Below, piece by piece: positions 49,935 through 58,303 of a DNA stretch of 64,000 nt (position 1 is the stretch's first letter; each line of letters opens with the position of its first letter). This DNA is from Amorphoplanes friuliensis DSM 7358. GTDB taxonomy: Bacteria > Actinomycetota > Actinomycetes > Mycobacteriales > Micromonosporaceae. Location: assembly GCF_000494755.1 (NCBI RefSeq), contig NC_022657.1:817501-881500 (forward strand). Reading direction: 5' to 3'. The position numbers were made by a program, and so were the translations under genes. The notes beneath the pieces were generated by a model. It saw nothing but the letters and a program-made list of their open reading frames with translations, was not told where the DNA came from and searched no databases.

Positions 49935-50618
49935 TCAGTTGCTGGGTGTCAGGTGTGCGATGAGGATTGCTCCTGGAGAGCTTCCGTCTGGATCGAGGAC
50001 CATTTGTGCGTTGAGCGTGAAACCGGCGTTGCGGAGCCAGGCGGACATTTGCTCGGGCTGACGGCGATGGACGTAGACCTTCATCGGATGGCCGCCGTAG
50101 CCCTCGGTCTTCAGCCGGGACTCGTTGCCGACGTGGAAGCCGATCAACACTGGTCCGCCAGGTCGCAGCACGCGCCGGAAATGATTCAGGGCTGTGGGGA
50201 TTGCGTCGTCCGGGATGTGGATCAGCGACCAGAAAGCGAGCAGAGCAGCGACCGATCCGTCGGCAAGGTGGAGATCCGTCATCGAGCCCACCTCGAACCG
50301 TAAGCCGGGGTGATCCTGGCGGGCGATGTCGACCATCGTGGGCGACAGGTCTACGCCGAAGGCCTCGACACCGAGGTTGTGGAGATGGGCGGTGACATGT
50401 CCGGGGCCGCAGCCGAGATCGGCCACCGGCCCGCCGCCGGCGGCGTGGACCAGGTCTGCGAACAGCGCGAGCGCAGCACGCAGATATGGCTCCCTGGCCA
50501 GCGCATCGCGGACGAAGTCGGCGTAACTGCCGGCGACGGTGTCGTATGACGTCCGGGTGTCGACAAGCCAGCCGTCTGTGCTTTCGCCTGGCCCTGAAGT
50601 GTTGCCGCCTTCGAGCAC
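49935..50618 (-). CDS. SAM-dependent class I methyltransferase
   Basis: The protein has 227 residues from GTG 50618, chosen because GGGGGAAG lies just upstream; the open frame extends 93 codons further without coding features. Motif I is VADLGCGPGHVTAHL (about residue 62). FGVDLSPTMVDIAR, LLAFWSLIHIPDDAIP and FRRVLRPGGPVLIGF follow in order, giving a Methyltransf_11/25-type small-molecule methyltransferase. It stands alone, so the substrate is unknown. Confidence 0.87.
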   Translation of the reverse strand: MLEGGNTSGPGESTDGWLVDTRTSYDTVAGSYADFVRDALAREPYLRAALALFADLVHAAGGGPVADLGCGPGHVTAHLHNLGVEAFGVDLSPTMVDIARQDHPGLRFEVGSMTDLHLADGSVAALLAFWSLIHIPDDAIPTALNHFRRVLRPGGPVLIGFHVGNESRLKTEGYGGHPMKVYVHRRQPEQMSAWLRNAGFTLNAQMVLDPDGSSPGAILIAHLTPSN

Positions 50619-50951
50619 CGCAATCTTCCCCCATCGCCACCGAAGGGTGATTCGATCTCCGGCCGCGCACGGTATCAGCGTGCGCAGATGACACCGGACA
50701 ACGCACGAGGTCCCAGCCCGGGAGGCGTGGCGGGTCCGCCGAATCGACTGCCTGCCGCACCACCCGGCGGTGCGCCCCGTACCGCTCCGGCAGGCCACGC
50801 CCCGCCGGTAGTCGCGGCGAATCGCCTCGGACGCTCCACACGCGACCGGGACCTCCGACGGCTTCCTGCTACGGAGAGTCGATACTCCCCGCTCCAAGCG
50901 CGGTGGGGCTCAATCAAGCCGCCACAAATCAGCCGGGGTTGGGTGGTGGGG
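50619..50951. other. Intergenic stretch before the methyltransferase gene
   Basis: About 330 bp between the methyltransferase start and the amidohydrolase stop, both on the minus strand. It presumably holds the methyltransferase promoter, but no clear -10/-35 pair or palindrome stands out. Confidence 0.4.
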
Positions 50952-52328
50952 TCAGCGGTTGGTGGCTTGGGCTTTTAGGGACTGTAGGGCTTCTTTGTTG
51001 TGGTGGGTGCCGGCGCGGATTACGGCGCTGATTGTGTGGAGGTTTGCTGCTTTGGTGGTGGGGTCGGCGTCCAGGAGGACGAGGTTGGCTTCTTTGCCGG
51101 CGGAGACGGTTCCGGCGGTCTTTTCGCGGTTGAGGAAGCGGGCCGGGTCGGTGGTGGCGGTTTGAAGGATGCGGAGTGGGGTCAGGCCGGATTCGGCCAG
51201 TAGGTCGAATTCGTCGTGGAGGGAGGCGCCGGCGATTACCCAGGCTGCGCCGACCGCGTCTGTGCCGGCGAGCAGGGGTGCGCCTTCTTCGGCGAGGATC
51301 TTCACCATTCGTTTTTGCAGGTCGAATTGTTCGGTGAAGGTGGCGCGCTGGGCTTCGGTGAACTTTTGGTGGAAGGACTCGGCGGCTCGGGTCCAGGCCT
51401 TGCGTTCCTTGGTGGTGGCGTAGCGCAGGTTCGGGTCGGCGGCGAATGTGGGGTTGTCGCAGAGTTGCTGGGCCTTGATGCGGATCAGGGTGGGGCAGTT
51501 CCAGGTGTCGTTGTCGGCGAACTGGCGGGCCAGGGTGCGGGCTTTGTCCTCGTCGAAGGTGTCGATTGTTTCGCGGACGGCGGCGAGGGTGGCGGGGGTC
51601 GTGAGCTGGGACGGGTTGATCACGATGCGCTGGAGGAGTTTGCCGGCGATGCGGTCGGCGAAGGGAATTTTGAAGGGTGGGGCCGGGATCGGGTTGCCTG
51701 AGCTTGCCGCGCGCAGGTGGTCCTCGTGGCAGGAGCAGCCGGCGAGGACGCCCAGTTGGGGGCCGACGTGTTCGATCGAGCGGAAGCCTGCGCGGGAGGC
51801 CGCCCGGACGTCGATGCCGGCCGGGAGGTGGCCGACGACCGGGATGCCCAGGCGGTCGGCTTCGGCCTGGACGGCGTAGTAGACGTCGGGTGTGATCAGG
51901 GCGGCCTTGATGAAGTCCGCGCCGGCTCGGGCCTGGCGTTGCACCTCGGCCACCGCCGTCGCCGGTTTGCCCGCGTTGATGGGTGTGAGGACCGGGCCGG
52001 GGGTGGCCAGCAGGGCCGGTGTCCGGTCGGTGGTGTCGGGGCGGTGGCGGAGCAGGTCGGGGGTGCCGCTCATCTGGCGGAAGCCGGTGATGCCGAAGGC
52101 GAGCATCAGGCCCAGCTCGGGTGCCGGGTCGGCGAGGTTGAGCGGGTGGGCGTGCATGTCGACGAAGCCGGGCACGACAAAACGATCCTGGCCGTCGATG
52201 GCGTCCGGGTGGGGGCCGGCCGTTGTGCCGATCTTGGTGATGCGGCCGTCGGCGAAGTGGATGTCCTGGTGGGCGGTGGTCGTGCCGTCCCGTGGATCGA
52301 CCACGGTGACGTTGGTGAGGCGATCCAT
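50952..52328 (-). CDS. Amidohydrolase, imidazolonepropionase/prolidase-like
   Basis: The 458-residue protein has HxH in VDMHAHPLN, a candidate carboxylated Lys in GADFIKAALI, His in IPVVGHLPAG and FRSIEHVGPQ, and Asp in APLLAGTDAVG. The N-terminal (LTNVTVVDPRDG) and C-terminal (AGKEANLVLLDADP) halves of the small beta domain are both present. This branch includes prolidases, imidazolonepropionase and mycotoxin-degrading hydrolases; the substrate cannot be assigned. There is no signal peptide. It is divergent from the TetR gene, with a long palindrome between, so it is probably induced by its substrate through TetR. Confidence 0.87.
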   Translation of the reverse strand: MDRLTNVTVVDPRDGTTTAHQDIHFADGRITKIGTTAGPHPDAIDGQDRFVVPGFVDMHAHPLNLADPAPELGLMLAFGITGFRQMSGTPDLLRHRPDTTDRTPALLATPGPVLTPINAGKPATAVAEVQRQARAGADFIKAALITPDVYYAVQAEADRLGIPVVGHLPAGIDVRAASRAGFRSIEHVGPQLGVLAGCSCHEDHLRAASSGNPIPAPPFKIPFADRIAGKLLQRIVINPSQLTTPATLAAVRETIDTFDEDKARTLARQFADNDTWNCPTLIRIKAQQLCDNPTFAADPNLRYATTKERKAWTRAAESFHQKFTEAQRATFTEQFDLQKRMVKILAEEGAPLLAGTDAVGAAWVIAGASLHDEFDLLAESGLTPLRILQTATTDPARFLNREKTAGTVSAGKEANLVLLDADPTTKAANLHTISAVIRAGTHHNKEALQSLKAQATNR

Positions 52329-52346
52329 CGGGGCTCCCCGGCTGAG

Positions 52347-52370
52347 TTAGTGAACAGATCTGTTCCCTAA
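52347..52370. promoter_or_regulatory. TetR operator between amidohydrolase and TetR genes
   Basis: A 24-bp palindrome (TTAG-N-GAACAGATCTGTTC-N-CTAA) has one mismatched pair. It lies 18 bp from the amidohydrolase start and 24 bp from the TetR start, so one dimer could control both directions. Confidence 0.75.
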
Positions 52371-52394
52371 CACCGTAGCAGCCATGATGAACCC

Positions 52395-52967
52395 ATGAAC
52401 CGTCGTCGAGGGGCCGCGCTGACCGAGGCGATCTATCTCGCCACGCTGGGGGAGCTGGCCCGGTCCGGGTTTGCGCAGTTGTCGTTCGACAAGGTCGCGA
52501 CCGCGGCGGGCACCGGCAAGGCGGCCCTCTACCGGCGGTGGTCCAGCCCGGACCAGCTGGTGATGGCCGCGCTGACCGATCCCGCTACCGGCTTCGGGCA
52601 ACCCTTGGCCCCACCCGGTACGGGGTCACTGCGCGCTGATCTCCTCGCGCTGTTGTCGCAGTTCGTGCGGGAGCTGGCCGAGCCGCGCGGGCAGGCGCTG
52701 CGGTCGCTGGTGGCCTACCGGGGGCAGCATCCGGAGCTGTTCGAGCAGGTGTGGAGTTCGGTGATCCGGCCGGCTCAGGAGGTGCTGCTCGCGGTGCTGG
52801 GTGAGGCGGCGGCGCGGGGTGAGGCCGATCCGGCCCGGGTCACCGAGCGGATGGCCTCGATCGGGCCCCGGCTGTTACTGGTGGAGGCGTGGCGATCCGA
52901 CTCCCTCGCTGACGACGAGGTGGCCGGAGTGATCGACGAGGTCCTGCTTCCGTTGCTGGCTTCCTGA
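52395..52967 (+). CDS. TetR/AcrR-family repressor
   Basis: The 190-residue protein has HTH residues about 8-55 (ALTEAIYLATLGELARSGFA, AAGTGKAALYRRWSSPDQLV). The ligand domain includes a TetR_C-type region (LAEPRGQALRSLVAYRGQHP, PRLLLVEAW). It is divergent from the amidohydrolase with a shared palindrome; autoregulation and control of the hydrolase are inferred. It ends two bases before the convergent DUF3040 stop. Confidence 0.9.
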   Translation: MNRRRGAALTEAIYLATLGELARSGFAQLSFDKVATAAGTGKAALYRRWSSPDQLVMAALTDPATGFGQPLAPPGTGSLRADLLALLSQFVRELAEPRGQALRSLVAYRGQHPELFEQVWSSVIRPAQEVLLAVLGEAAARGEADPARVTERMASIGPRLLLVEAWRSDSLADDEVAGVIDEVLLPLLAS

Positions 52968-52968
52968 G

Positions 52969-53268
52969 TCACCAGGGTGGGGGTAGCAGCCCTGGTCCGG
53001 GTGAAGGCCGGCCTGGACGGCAGCGGTAGGCGAGCGCGGCCACGATGACCGTGCCCCAGACGCCCGCTATCGCGGCGGCGCCCCACCAGCCGAGGAGGGC
53101 CAGGGTCAGGGCGGCTGCCCAGACGACACAGCCGGCCAGTACGAGTGAGATCGGCACGCGGCGGCGGGTGGGCAGATCGCCGCGCATCCGTGCACAGAAG
53201 TCCGGGTCCTCGCGGCGGAGCTGACGTTCCAGCTGCGCCAGTCTGCGGTTGTCTTCCTTGCTGAGCAT
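52969..53268 (-). CDS. DUF3040 small membrane protein
   Basis: The 99-residue protein starts MLSKEDNRRLAQLERQLRRE, the typical DUF3040 beginning, with a short basic helix and then two transmembrane helices (SLVLAGCVVWAAALTLALLG and AAAIAGVWGTVIVAALAY) and a Pro-rich tail. DUF3040 proteins are frequent in actinobacteria and of unknown function. Confidence 0.87.
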   Translation of the reverse strand: MLSKEDNRRLAQLERQLRREDPDFCARMRGDLPTRRRVPISLVLAGCVVWAAALTLALLGWWGAAAIAGVWGTVIVAALAYRCRPGRPSPGPGLLPPPW

Positions 53269-53387
53269 GTCGCCACCTCCGGCGGGCCCGGACAGAAAGG
53301 CACATCGACCGGAACTCGATGCATCGTTCCGGTCGATGCCATTGTTACCCGCGCGTCACCAAATTCATACTCTTCAGCGGATGGTGT

Positions 53388-54620
53388 TCATGCCTGTTTC
53401 GTGCGCGTGGTGGTGCGGAAGACCCAGCTGCGCATGAGCAGGAAACGGACGCCGGTGGCGACCAGGTTGGCGAGGACCAGGACCGCCAGCTCCACGATGG
53501 TCGGTGGGGTGCTCGCCAGGTGCAGCAGGGCCAGTGAGCCGCTGGTCAGCCCCAGTCCGATGGCAAAGACGACCAGCCCCTGGGCCTGATGACGCCACGC
53601 GCCGCCGTTTCCGCGTACCCGGAAAGTGAGCCTTCGGTTGGCCGCGGTGTTCGCGACGGCGGTGACGAGCAGGGCGACGAGGTTGGCCGCCTGCGGGCCG
53701 GCGCCGGTGCGCAGCAGGGCATAGAGGAGCAGGTAAGCCAGCGTGCTCGCCACACCGACCGCCGCGAAGCGCAGCAGCTGACCGGTCAGACCGGCTGGAA
53801 CGCCCGCCACGGGCAGCGGGTTGCGGCCGAGCTGCTCACGCAGCGCGGCCACGGGCAGCCGACCGCTGCCCAGCGCCCGGGTGAGGCGGGCGATGCCGCG
53901 CAGGTCGGCCAACGCGGTCGCCACGATGTCGACGCGGCTGTCGGGGTCGTCGACCCAGTCGACCGGCACCTCGTGGATGCGCAGCCCGGCCCGCTCGGCC
54001 AGCACCAGCATCTCCGTGTCGAAGAACCAGCCGGTGTCCTCGACCAGCGGCAGCAGCCGCTCGGCCACCTCCGCCCGGATCGCCTTGAAGCCGCACTGGG
54101 CGTCGGAGAAGCGCGCCGAGAGTGTCCCACGCAGGATCAGGTTGTAGGTGCGGGAGATGACCTCCCGCTTGACGCCGCGCACGACCCGCGAGCCGCGGGC
54201 CAGCCGGGAGCCGATCGCCAGATCCGAGTGGCCCGAGATCAGCGGCGCCACGAGCGGCAGCAGCGCGCCGAGGTCCGTCGAAAGATCCACATCCATGTAC
54301 GCGAGGACAGCAGCATCCGAGTGTGTCCACACGTGCTTGAGCGCCCGCCCGCGACCCTTCTCCGGCAGCCGCACCGACGTCACGTCCGGCAGCACCTCGG
54401 CGAGCCGCGCGGCCACGTCCGGCGTGGAGTCGGTGCTGGCGTTGTCCGCGATGGTGATCCGGAACCGGTACGGGAACTCGGCCCGCAGGTGGTCGTGCAG
54501 CCGGCGCACACATGGTTCGAGGTCGATCTCCTCGTTGTGGACCGGTACGACCACGTCGAGCACCGGAGCGAGGACCCGTACCTGCTCGGAAGTGTGCGAA
54601 GGCAGCGTCGAAAGGCTCAT
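53388..54620 (-). CDS. GT2 dolichyl-phosphate-sugar synthase-like protein fused to GtrA domain
   Basis: The 410-residue protein starts at ATG 54620 (MSLSTLPSHTSEQ). Residues about 20-260 are a GT2 domain: VVVPVHNEEIDLEPCVRRL, ITIADNASTDSTPDVAARL, AYMDVDLSTDLGALLPLV (DxD) and FSDAQCGFKAIRAEVAERL. This resembles polyprenyl-phosphate mannose or glucose synthases. A GtrA-type membrane domain with four helices follows (about 275-400). Such fusions load a sugar on a lipid carrier and help to flip it. The gene for a membrane sugar transferase lies next to it, upstream, so the pair may glycosylate an extracytoplasmic target. Confidence 0.88.
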   Translation of the reverse strand: MSLSTLPSHTSEQVRVLAPVLDVVVPVHNEEIDLEPCVRRLHDHLRAEFPYRFRITIADNASTDSTPDVAARLAEVLPDVTSVRLPEKGRGRALKHVWTHSDAAVLAYMDVDLSTDLGALLPLVAPLISGHSDLAIGSRLARGSRVVRGVKREVISRTYNLILRGTLSARFSDAQCGFKAIRAEVAERLLPLVEDTGWFFDTEMLVLAERAGLRIHEVPVDWVDDPDSRVDIVATALADLRGIARLTRALGSGRLPVAALREQLGRNPLPVAGVPAGLTGQLLRFAAVGVASTLAYLLLYALLRTGAGPQAANLVALLVTAVANTAANRRLTFRVRGNGGAWRHQAQGLVVFAIGLGLTSGSLALLHLASTPPTIVELAVLVLANLVATGVRFLLMRSWVFRTTTRTKQA

Positions 54621-54706
54621 GGCACCACGGTCGGCTTCGTGGCTTTGCCCGGAATATGGCGAAGCTGTGGGCGACCTATGAGTTCGGTTCTGTAGTGGCG
54701 CGCCGC

Positions 54707-54738
54707 GCAGGCGGCCCCCTGATGCGGGGACCGCCTGC
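54707..54738 (-). terminator. Hairpin after the membrane glycosyltransferase gene
   Basis: GCAGGCGG-N-CCCC pairs with GGGG-N-CCGCCTGC with one mismatch, 20 bp beyond the stop at 54758 on the minus strand. Confidence 0.6.
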
Positions 54739-54757
54739 GACTGGTCGAGCGGGTGGA

Positions 54758-56863
54758 TCACTGCGTGGCGGTCAGGTCGTAGAGCGTCACACCGTCCACG
54801 GTCTGCGCGGTGAAGTTCGCGGTGACCCACTCGGAGATCTGCGAGCTGTAGTTGCTGCCGCTCGAGCCGGTGCCACCCCGGCCGCCGCCGAAACCGCCGC
54901 CGCTGCCGATGAAGTAGTGGATCTCTCCGTCGGCGACGTACTGCTGGAATTGCGCGAGGGTGGGTGAGGGGTCGCTGCCGTTGAAGCCGCCGATCGCCAT
55001 GACCGGGTCACCGGTGGCGAGCTGGTATCCCGAGGCGCTCTGCGAACCGACGGCCGCGGCCACCCAGGTGTACTGGTCGGCGTTCTTGTCCAGCACGGAC
55101 TTCATCTCGTCGCTGACGGTCGCGGCGTTGAGCAGGCCGCCCATGCCACCGCCGCCACGCATCCCGCCGCCTTGCGCTGTGCCGCCCGGGGCCGTTCCGG
55201 TGGTTCCGCCCGGCGGGGTGCCGCCCTGGGTGCCGCCCGGGAAACCGCCGCCGGGGAAAGCGCCGCCTGGGAAACCGCCGCCGGGGAAGCCGCCGCGCTG
55301 GCCGCGACCGCCGCCACCGCCGCCGGGGCCGCCGCGTCCGCCGAAGCCGCCGCCGCCCTGGACCTCAGGTCCGGCCGTGGGGATGGATCCGGTGTGCGGC
55401 TCGGATGCCGTCTGCACCGCGTAGGCGGCTGGCCCGGCCAGCACCGCCACCAGCGCCAGCCCGGCGGTGGCCAGCGCGATCCGCGCCGGCAGTTGCAGTG
55501 CGGCCACCATCCCGAGCGCGGCCAAGATGCCGCCGGCCAGTACGACCCAGCGCAGCCAGGGCAGGAAGTCGGGGCTGAGACCCAGGAGGTGGAACGACCA
55601 CCAAGCGCTCACCGCGACCGCCGTCGCCAGCGTTGCCGCCGCGAAGACGTTGCGCCGGTGACGCCACAGCAGCGTCGCGCCCATGCCGACCACCGCGCCG
55701 ATCGCCGGGGCCAGCGCCACGGTGTAGTACGCGTGGAAGATGCCCTGCATGAGGCTGAACACCAGCGCCGTACCGATCAGCCAGGTGCCCCAGAGGATCA
55801 GCCCCGCGCGCAGCCGGTCGGTGCGCGCGGCCCGGAAGGTCAGGACCAGCCCGCCCACCAGCACGATCAGCGCCGCGGGCAGCAGCCAGGACACCTGACC
55901 GCCCTGCGAACTGTCGAACATCCGCAGCAGACCGGTCTCACCCCAGCCGCCGCCACCGCCCCCGCCGACACTGCCGGTCTCGTTGCCGCTGAGCCGGCCC
56001 AGACCGTTGTAGCCGAGGGTCAGCTCGAGCAGGCTGTTGTTCTGCGACCCGCCGATGTACGGGCGCATCGACGCCGGCACCAGCTCGACGATCGTGATGT
56101 ACCACCCGGCCGAGACGACCACCGCCAGCCCGGAGAGCAGCAGTTGCGCGATGCGCTTGCCGAGCTTCGGCGGGCCGGCGAAGAGGTACGCCAGCGCGTA
56201 CGCCGGGACGACCAGCAGCGCCTGCAGCATCTTGGTCAGGAAGCCGAAGCCGACAAACACACCGGCCAGGACCAGCCACTTGGTCGAGCCGTTCTCGATG
56301 GCCCGCACGGTCGCGTACGCGCCGGCGACCATCAGCAGCACCAGCAGCGCGTCCGGGTTGTTGAAGCGGAACATCAGCACCGCGACCGGGGTCAGGGCCG
56401 AGACGGCGCCCGCGATCAGGCCGGCGGCCGGGCCGTACCAGCGGCGGACCGTGGTGAAGAGCAGTCCGGCCGTCGCCACACCCATCAGGGCCTGCGGGAC
56501 GAGGATGCTCCACGCGTTGACGCCGAAGATGCGGGCCGAGAGCGCCATGACCCACAGCGAGCCCGGTGTCTTGTCGACGGTGATCGAGTTGGCGGCGTCC
56601 GACGAGCCGAAGAAGAAGGCCTTCCAGCTCTCGGAGCCGGCCTGCACCGCCGCCGAGTAGAACGCGTTACCCCAGCCGGACGCGCCGAGACCCCAGAGGT
56701 AGAGGACGCCGGTGAGGATCAGCAGCGCGAGCAGCGACGGGCGTACCCAGGGGGCATCGTCCTCACGGCCGCGCAGGAACGCGGACCGGCGGGACCGGGG
56801 ACGGGCTGCGGGTGGCGGCTCGGCCGGCGACACCATCGGCGGTACGGGCAACGTCGAGGTCAT
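54758..56863 (-). CDS. ArnT/PMT-like membrane glycosyltransferase (GT39/GT83 type)
   Basis: The 701-residue protein has about eleven transmembrane helices in the first 480 residues and an extracytoplasmic C-terminal part. The first periplasmic loop includes SGWGNAFYSAAVQAGSESWK and DKTPGSLWV, matching GT-C enzymes that use polyprenyl-phosphate sugars. A very Gly-rich linker (about 495-585, GGFPGGGFPGG-type) joins the membrane part to a folded C-terminal domain (YTWVAAAVGSQSASGYQLAT, FIGSGGGFGGG). It probably transfers the sugar made by the neighbouring GT2/GtrA protein. The target is unknown. Confidence 0.88.
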   Translation of the reverse strand: MTSTLPVPPMVSPAEPPPAARPRSRRSAFLRGREDDAPWVRPSLLALLILTGVLYLWGLGASGWGNAFYSAAVQAGSESWKAFFFGSSDAANSITVDKTPGSLWVMALSARIFGVNAWSILVPQALMGVATAGLLFTTVRRWYGPAAGLIAGAVSALTPVAVLMFRFNNPDALLVLLMVAGAYATVRAIENGSTKWLVLAGVFVGFGFLTKMLQALLVVPAYALAYLFAGPPKLGKRIAQLLLSGLAVVVSAGWYITIVELVPASMRPYIGGSQNNSLLELTLGYNGLGRLSGNETGSVGGGGGGGWGETGLLRMFDSSQGGQVSWLLPAALIVLVGGLVLTFRAARTDRLRAGLILWGTWLIGTALVFSLMQGIFHAYYTVALAPAIGAVVGMGATLLWRHRRNVFAAATLATAVAVSAWWSFHLLGLSPDFLPWLRWVVLAGGILAALGMVAALQLPARIALATAGLALVAVLAGPAAYAVQTASEPHTGSIPTAGPEVQGGGGFGGRGGPGGGGGGRGQRGGFPGGGFPGGAFPGGGFPGGTQGGTPPGGTTGTAPGGTAQGGGMRGGGGMGGLLNAATVSDEMKSVLDKNADQYTWVAAAVGSQSASGYQLATGDPVMAIGGFNGSDPSPTLAQFQQYVADGEIHYFIGSGGGFGGGRGGTGSSGSNYSSQISEWVTANFTAQTVDGVTLYDLTATQ

Positions 56864-56877
56864 CGAGGGTCCTTAAA

Positions 56878-56917
56878 GCAGGCGGAAGCACTGACACCGT
56901 CACTGTCTTCCGCCTGC
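56878..56917 (-). terminator. Hairpin after the DAHP synthase gene
   Basis: An 11-bp perfect stem (GCAGGCGGAAG and its complement) with an 18-base loop lies 47 bp beyond the DAHP synthase stop and 15 bp before the next start. Confidence 0.65.
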
Positions 56918-56963
56918 CTGTCGGACCCTTATGCCCTTCCTGTGCGCCCCCTGTGACTACCGA

Positions 56964-58025
56964 TCAGGCGGTGCGGCGCTTCGCCGAGGCGATGGCGAGC
57001 CGGTCGAGCACACCCACGGTCGGCTCCCAGCCCATGCACGCGTCGGTGACGCTCTGGCCGTACGCGAGCTCGCCACCGAGGTCTTGGCGTCCGGGGATCA
57101 GGAAGCTCTCCAGCATCACGCCCTTGATGCCCTGCTGGCCGGCCTCGAGCTGACCCGCGACGTCGTCGGCGACGATCGGCTGGCGCAGGTGGTCCTTGTT
57201 GCTGTTGCCGTGGGAGCAGTCCACGACGACCCGCTCGGGCAGCCCGGCCCCCTTGAGCAGCGCGAGTGCGGCGTTGACGTCGGCGGCGCTGTAGTTCGGG
57301 CCCTTGCCGCCGCGCAGCACCAGGTGGCAGTCGGGGTTTCCGGTGGTGTGCATGATCGCCGGGGTGCCGGAGACGTCGATGCCGGGGAAGACGTGCTGCG
57401 CCGCCGCGGCGTTGATCGCGTCGATGGCGGTGGCGATGCTGCCGTCGGGGCGGTTCTTCATGCCGATCGGCATCGACAGGCCCGACGCGAGCTGCCGGTG
57501 CACCTGCGACTCGACCGTCCGTGCGCCGATCGCACCCCAGGCCACGGTGTCGGCGATGTACTGCGGGGTGATCGGGTCGAGGAACTCCACGCCGACCGGC
57601 AGCCCGCGGCCGAGCACCTCGAGCAGCAGCGCCCGCGCGACCCGCAGGCCCTTGCCGACGTCACCGGTGCCGTCCAGCCCGGGGTCGTTGATCAGGCCCT
57701 TCCAGCCGACCGTGGACCGCGGCTTCTCGAAGTAGACCCGCATGACGATCAGCAGGTCGTCGGAGAGCCGGGCGGCCTCGACCTTGAGCCGGTCGGCGTA
57801 CTCGGTGGCGGCGACGGGGTCGTGCACCGAGCACGGGCCGACCACCACGAGCAGTCGGGGATCTCGGCCGTCGAGCACGGCTTCGACCTGCCGGCGGCTG
57901 TCCAGCACGGTCGCGGACAACTCGTGGGTCAGCGGCAGCTCGTGATGGAGCAGCGCGGGGCTCATCAGCGGCACGACGGATTCGATGCGCTGGTCGCTGA
58001 CCCGCTGCACCTCGGGGATGGTCAC
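56964..58025 (-). CDS. aroG: Class I 3-deoxy-7-phosphoheptulonate (DAHP) synthase
   Basis: The 353-residue protein starts at GTG 58025, with GGAGGAG nine bases upstream. It joins phosphoenolpyruvate and erythrose 4-phosphate in the first step of the shikimate pathway. The family motifs are clear: VVVGPCSVHD, MRVYFEKPRSTVGWKGLIND, GRTVESQVHRQLASG-type text near 185, MPIGMKNRPDGS, VVVDCSHGNSNKDH and PGRQDLGG-type text near the end. The length fits the AroF/G/H group, whereas many actinobacteria rely on the class II enzyme. It is preceded by a leader-peptide attenuator (58095-58218), so expression probably follows aromatic amino acid supply. Confidence 0.95.
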   Translation of the reverse strand: MTIPEVQRVSDQRIESVVPLMSPALLHHELPLTHELSATVLDSRRQVEAVLDGRDPRLLVVVGPCSVHDPVAATEYADRLKVEAARLSDDLLIVMRVYFEKPRSTVGWKGLINDPGLDGTGDVGKGLRVARALLLEVLGRGLPVGVEFLDPITPQYIADTVAWGAIGARTVESQVHRQLASGLSMPIGMKNRPDGSIATAIDAINAAAAQHVFPGIDVSGTPAIMHTTGNPDCHLVLRGGKGPNYSAADVNAALALLKGAGLPERVVVDCSHGNSNKDHLRQPIVADDVAGQLEAGQQGIKGVMLESFLIPGRQDLGGELAYGQSVTDACMGWEPTVGVLDRLAIASAKRRTA

Positions 58026-58098
58026 GGCTGTCTTCTCCTCCGCCGGTGCCCGGGGGCCGGCGGCCCCGGGCAGTTGAGCCGGCTGTTTTTTGCAAACG

Positions 58099-58124
58099 AA
58101 AAGGCAGCGACGATTGTCGCTGCC
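58099..58124 (-). terminator. Attenuator terminator
   Basis: A perfect 9-bp stem (GGCAGCGAC, loop, GTCGCTGCC) is followed by TTTTCGTTT on the minus strand. It lies upstream of the DAHP synthase start, so it can only act as an attenuator. Confidence 0.85.
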
Positions 58125-58152
58125 TCGGCCGGCCCTACGGGGGTGTCTCAGG

Positions 58153-58218
58153 TCATGGGATCATGGCCGAGGCACCGGCAGGCGCCGGCCTCGTAAACCA
58201 CTGATACCAGAAGGACAC
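58153..58218 (-). CDS. Aromatic leader peptide
   Basis: The 21-residue ORF starts at GTG 58218 and stops at TGA 58153-58155. It begins SFWYQWF after the start residue, giving Phe, Trp, Tyr, Trp and Phe within seven codons, then TRPAPAGASAMIP. An in-frame TAA three codons before the GTG fixes the start. The three aromatic amino acids are the end products of the pathway served by the downstream gene. The ribosome site is weak. Confidence 0.8.
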   Translation of the reverse strand: MSFWYQWFTRPAPAGASAMIP

Positions 58219-58303
58219 GCGGTGAGCTTAGCCCATCTCGACGACCGGGTGTCCGTCAGCCGGGGTATGGGCACGTGCAACTTGCTGTGCTGCCATTGAA
58301 CGC

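Larger units (their letters stand above)
58095..58218 (-). promoter_or_regulatory. Transcription attenuator of the DAHP synthase gene
   Basis: On the minus strand, a leader ORF (58218-58153) is followed by a terminator with a T-run. Leader segment 58165-58174 is perfectly complementary over 10 bp to 58121-58130, which overlaps the first arm of the terminator, giving an antiterminator. An earlier stem (GAGG...CCGGC-GCCT-GCCGG...CCTC) can pair off the first of these segments. This is the layout of ribosome-mediated attenuation: stalling on aromatic codons would favour read-through. Confidence 0.82.

Noticed and set aside
48771..50061. Long Pro/Gly-rich and Arg/Ala-rich frames across the minisatellite
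   Set aside because: All frames are open because of the repeat composition. There is no ribosome site, signal or domain, and the products differ only by frame of the same repeat.
49705..50841. Alternative minus-strand frame over the methyltransferase gene
   Set aside because: The frame with the GCGPG motif is the real gene; this one is compositional only.
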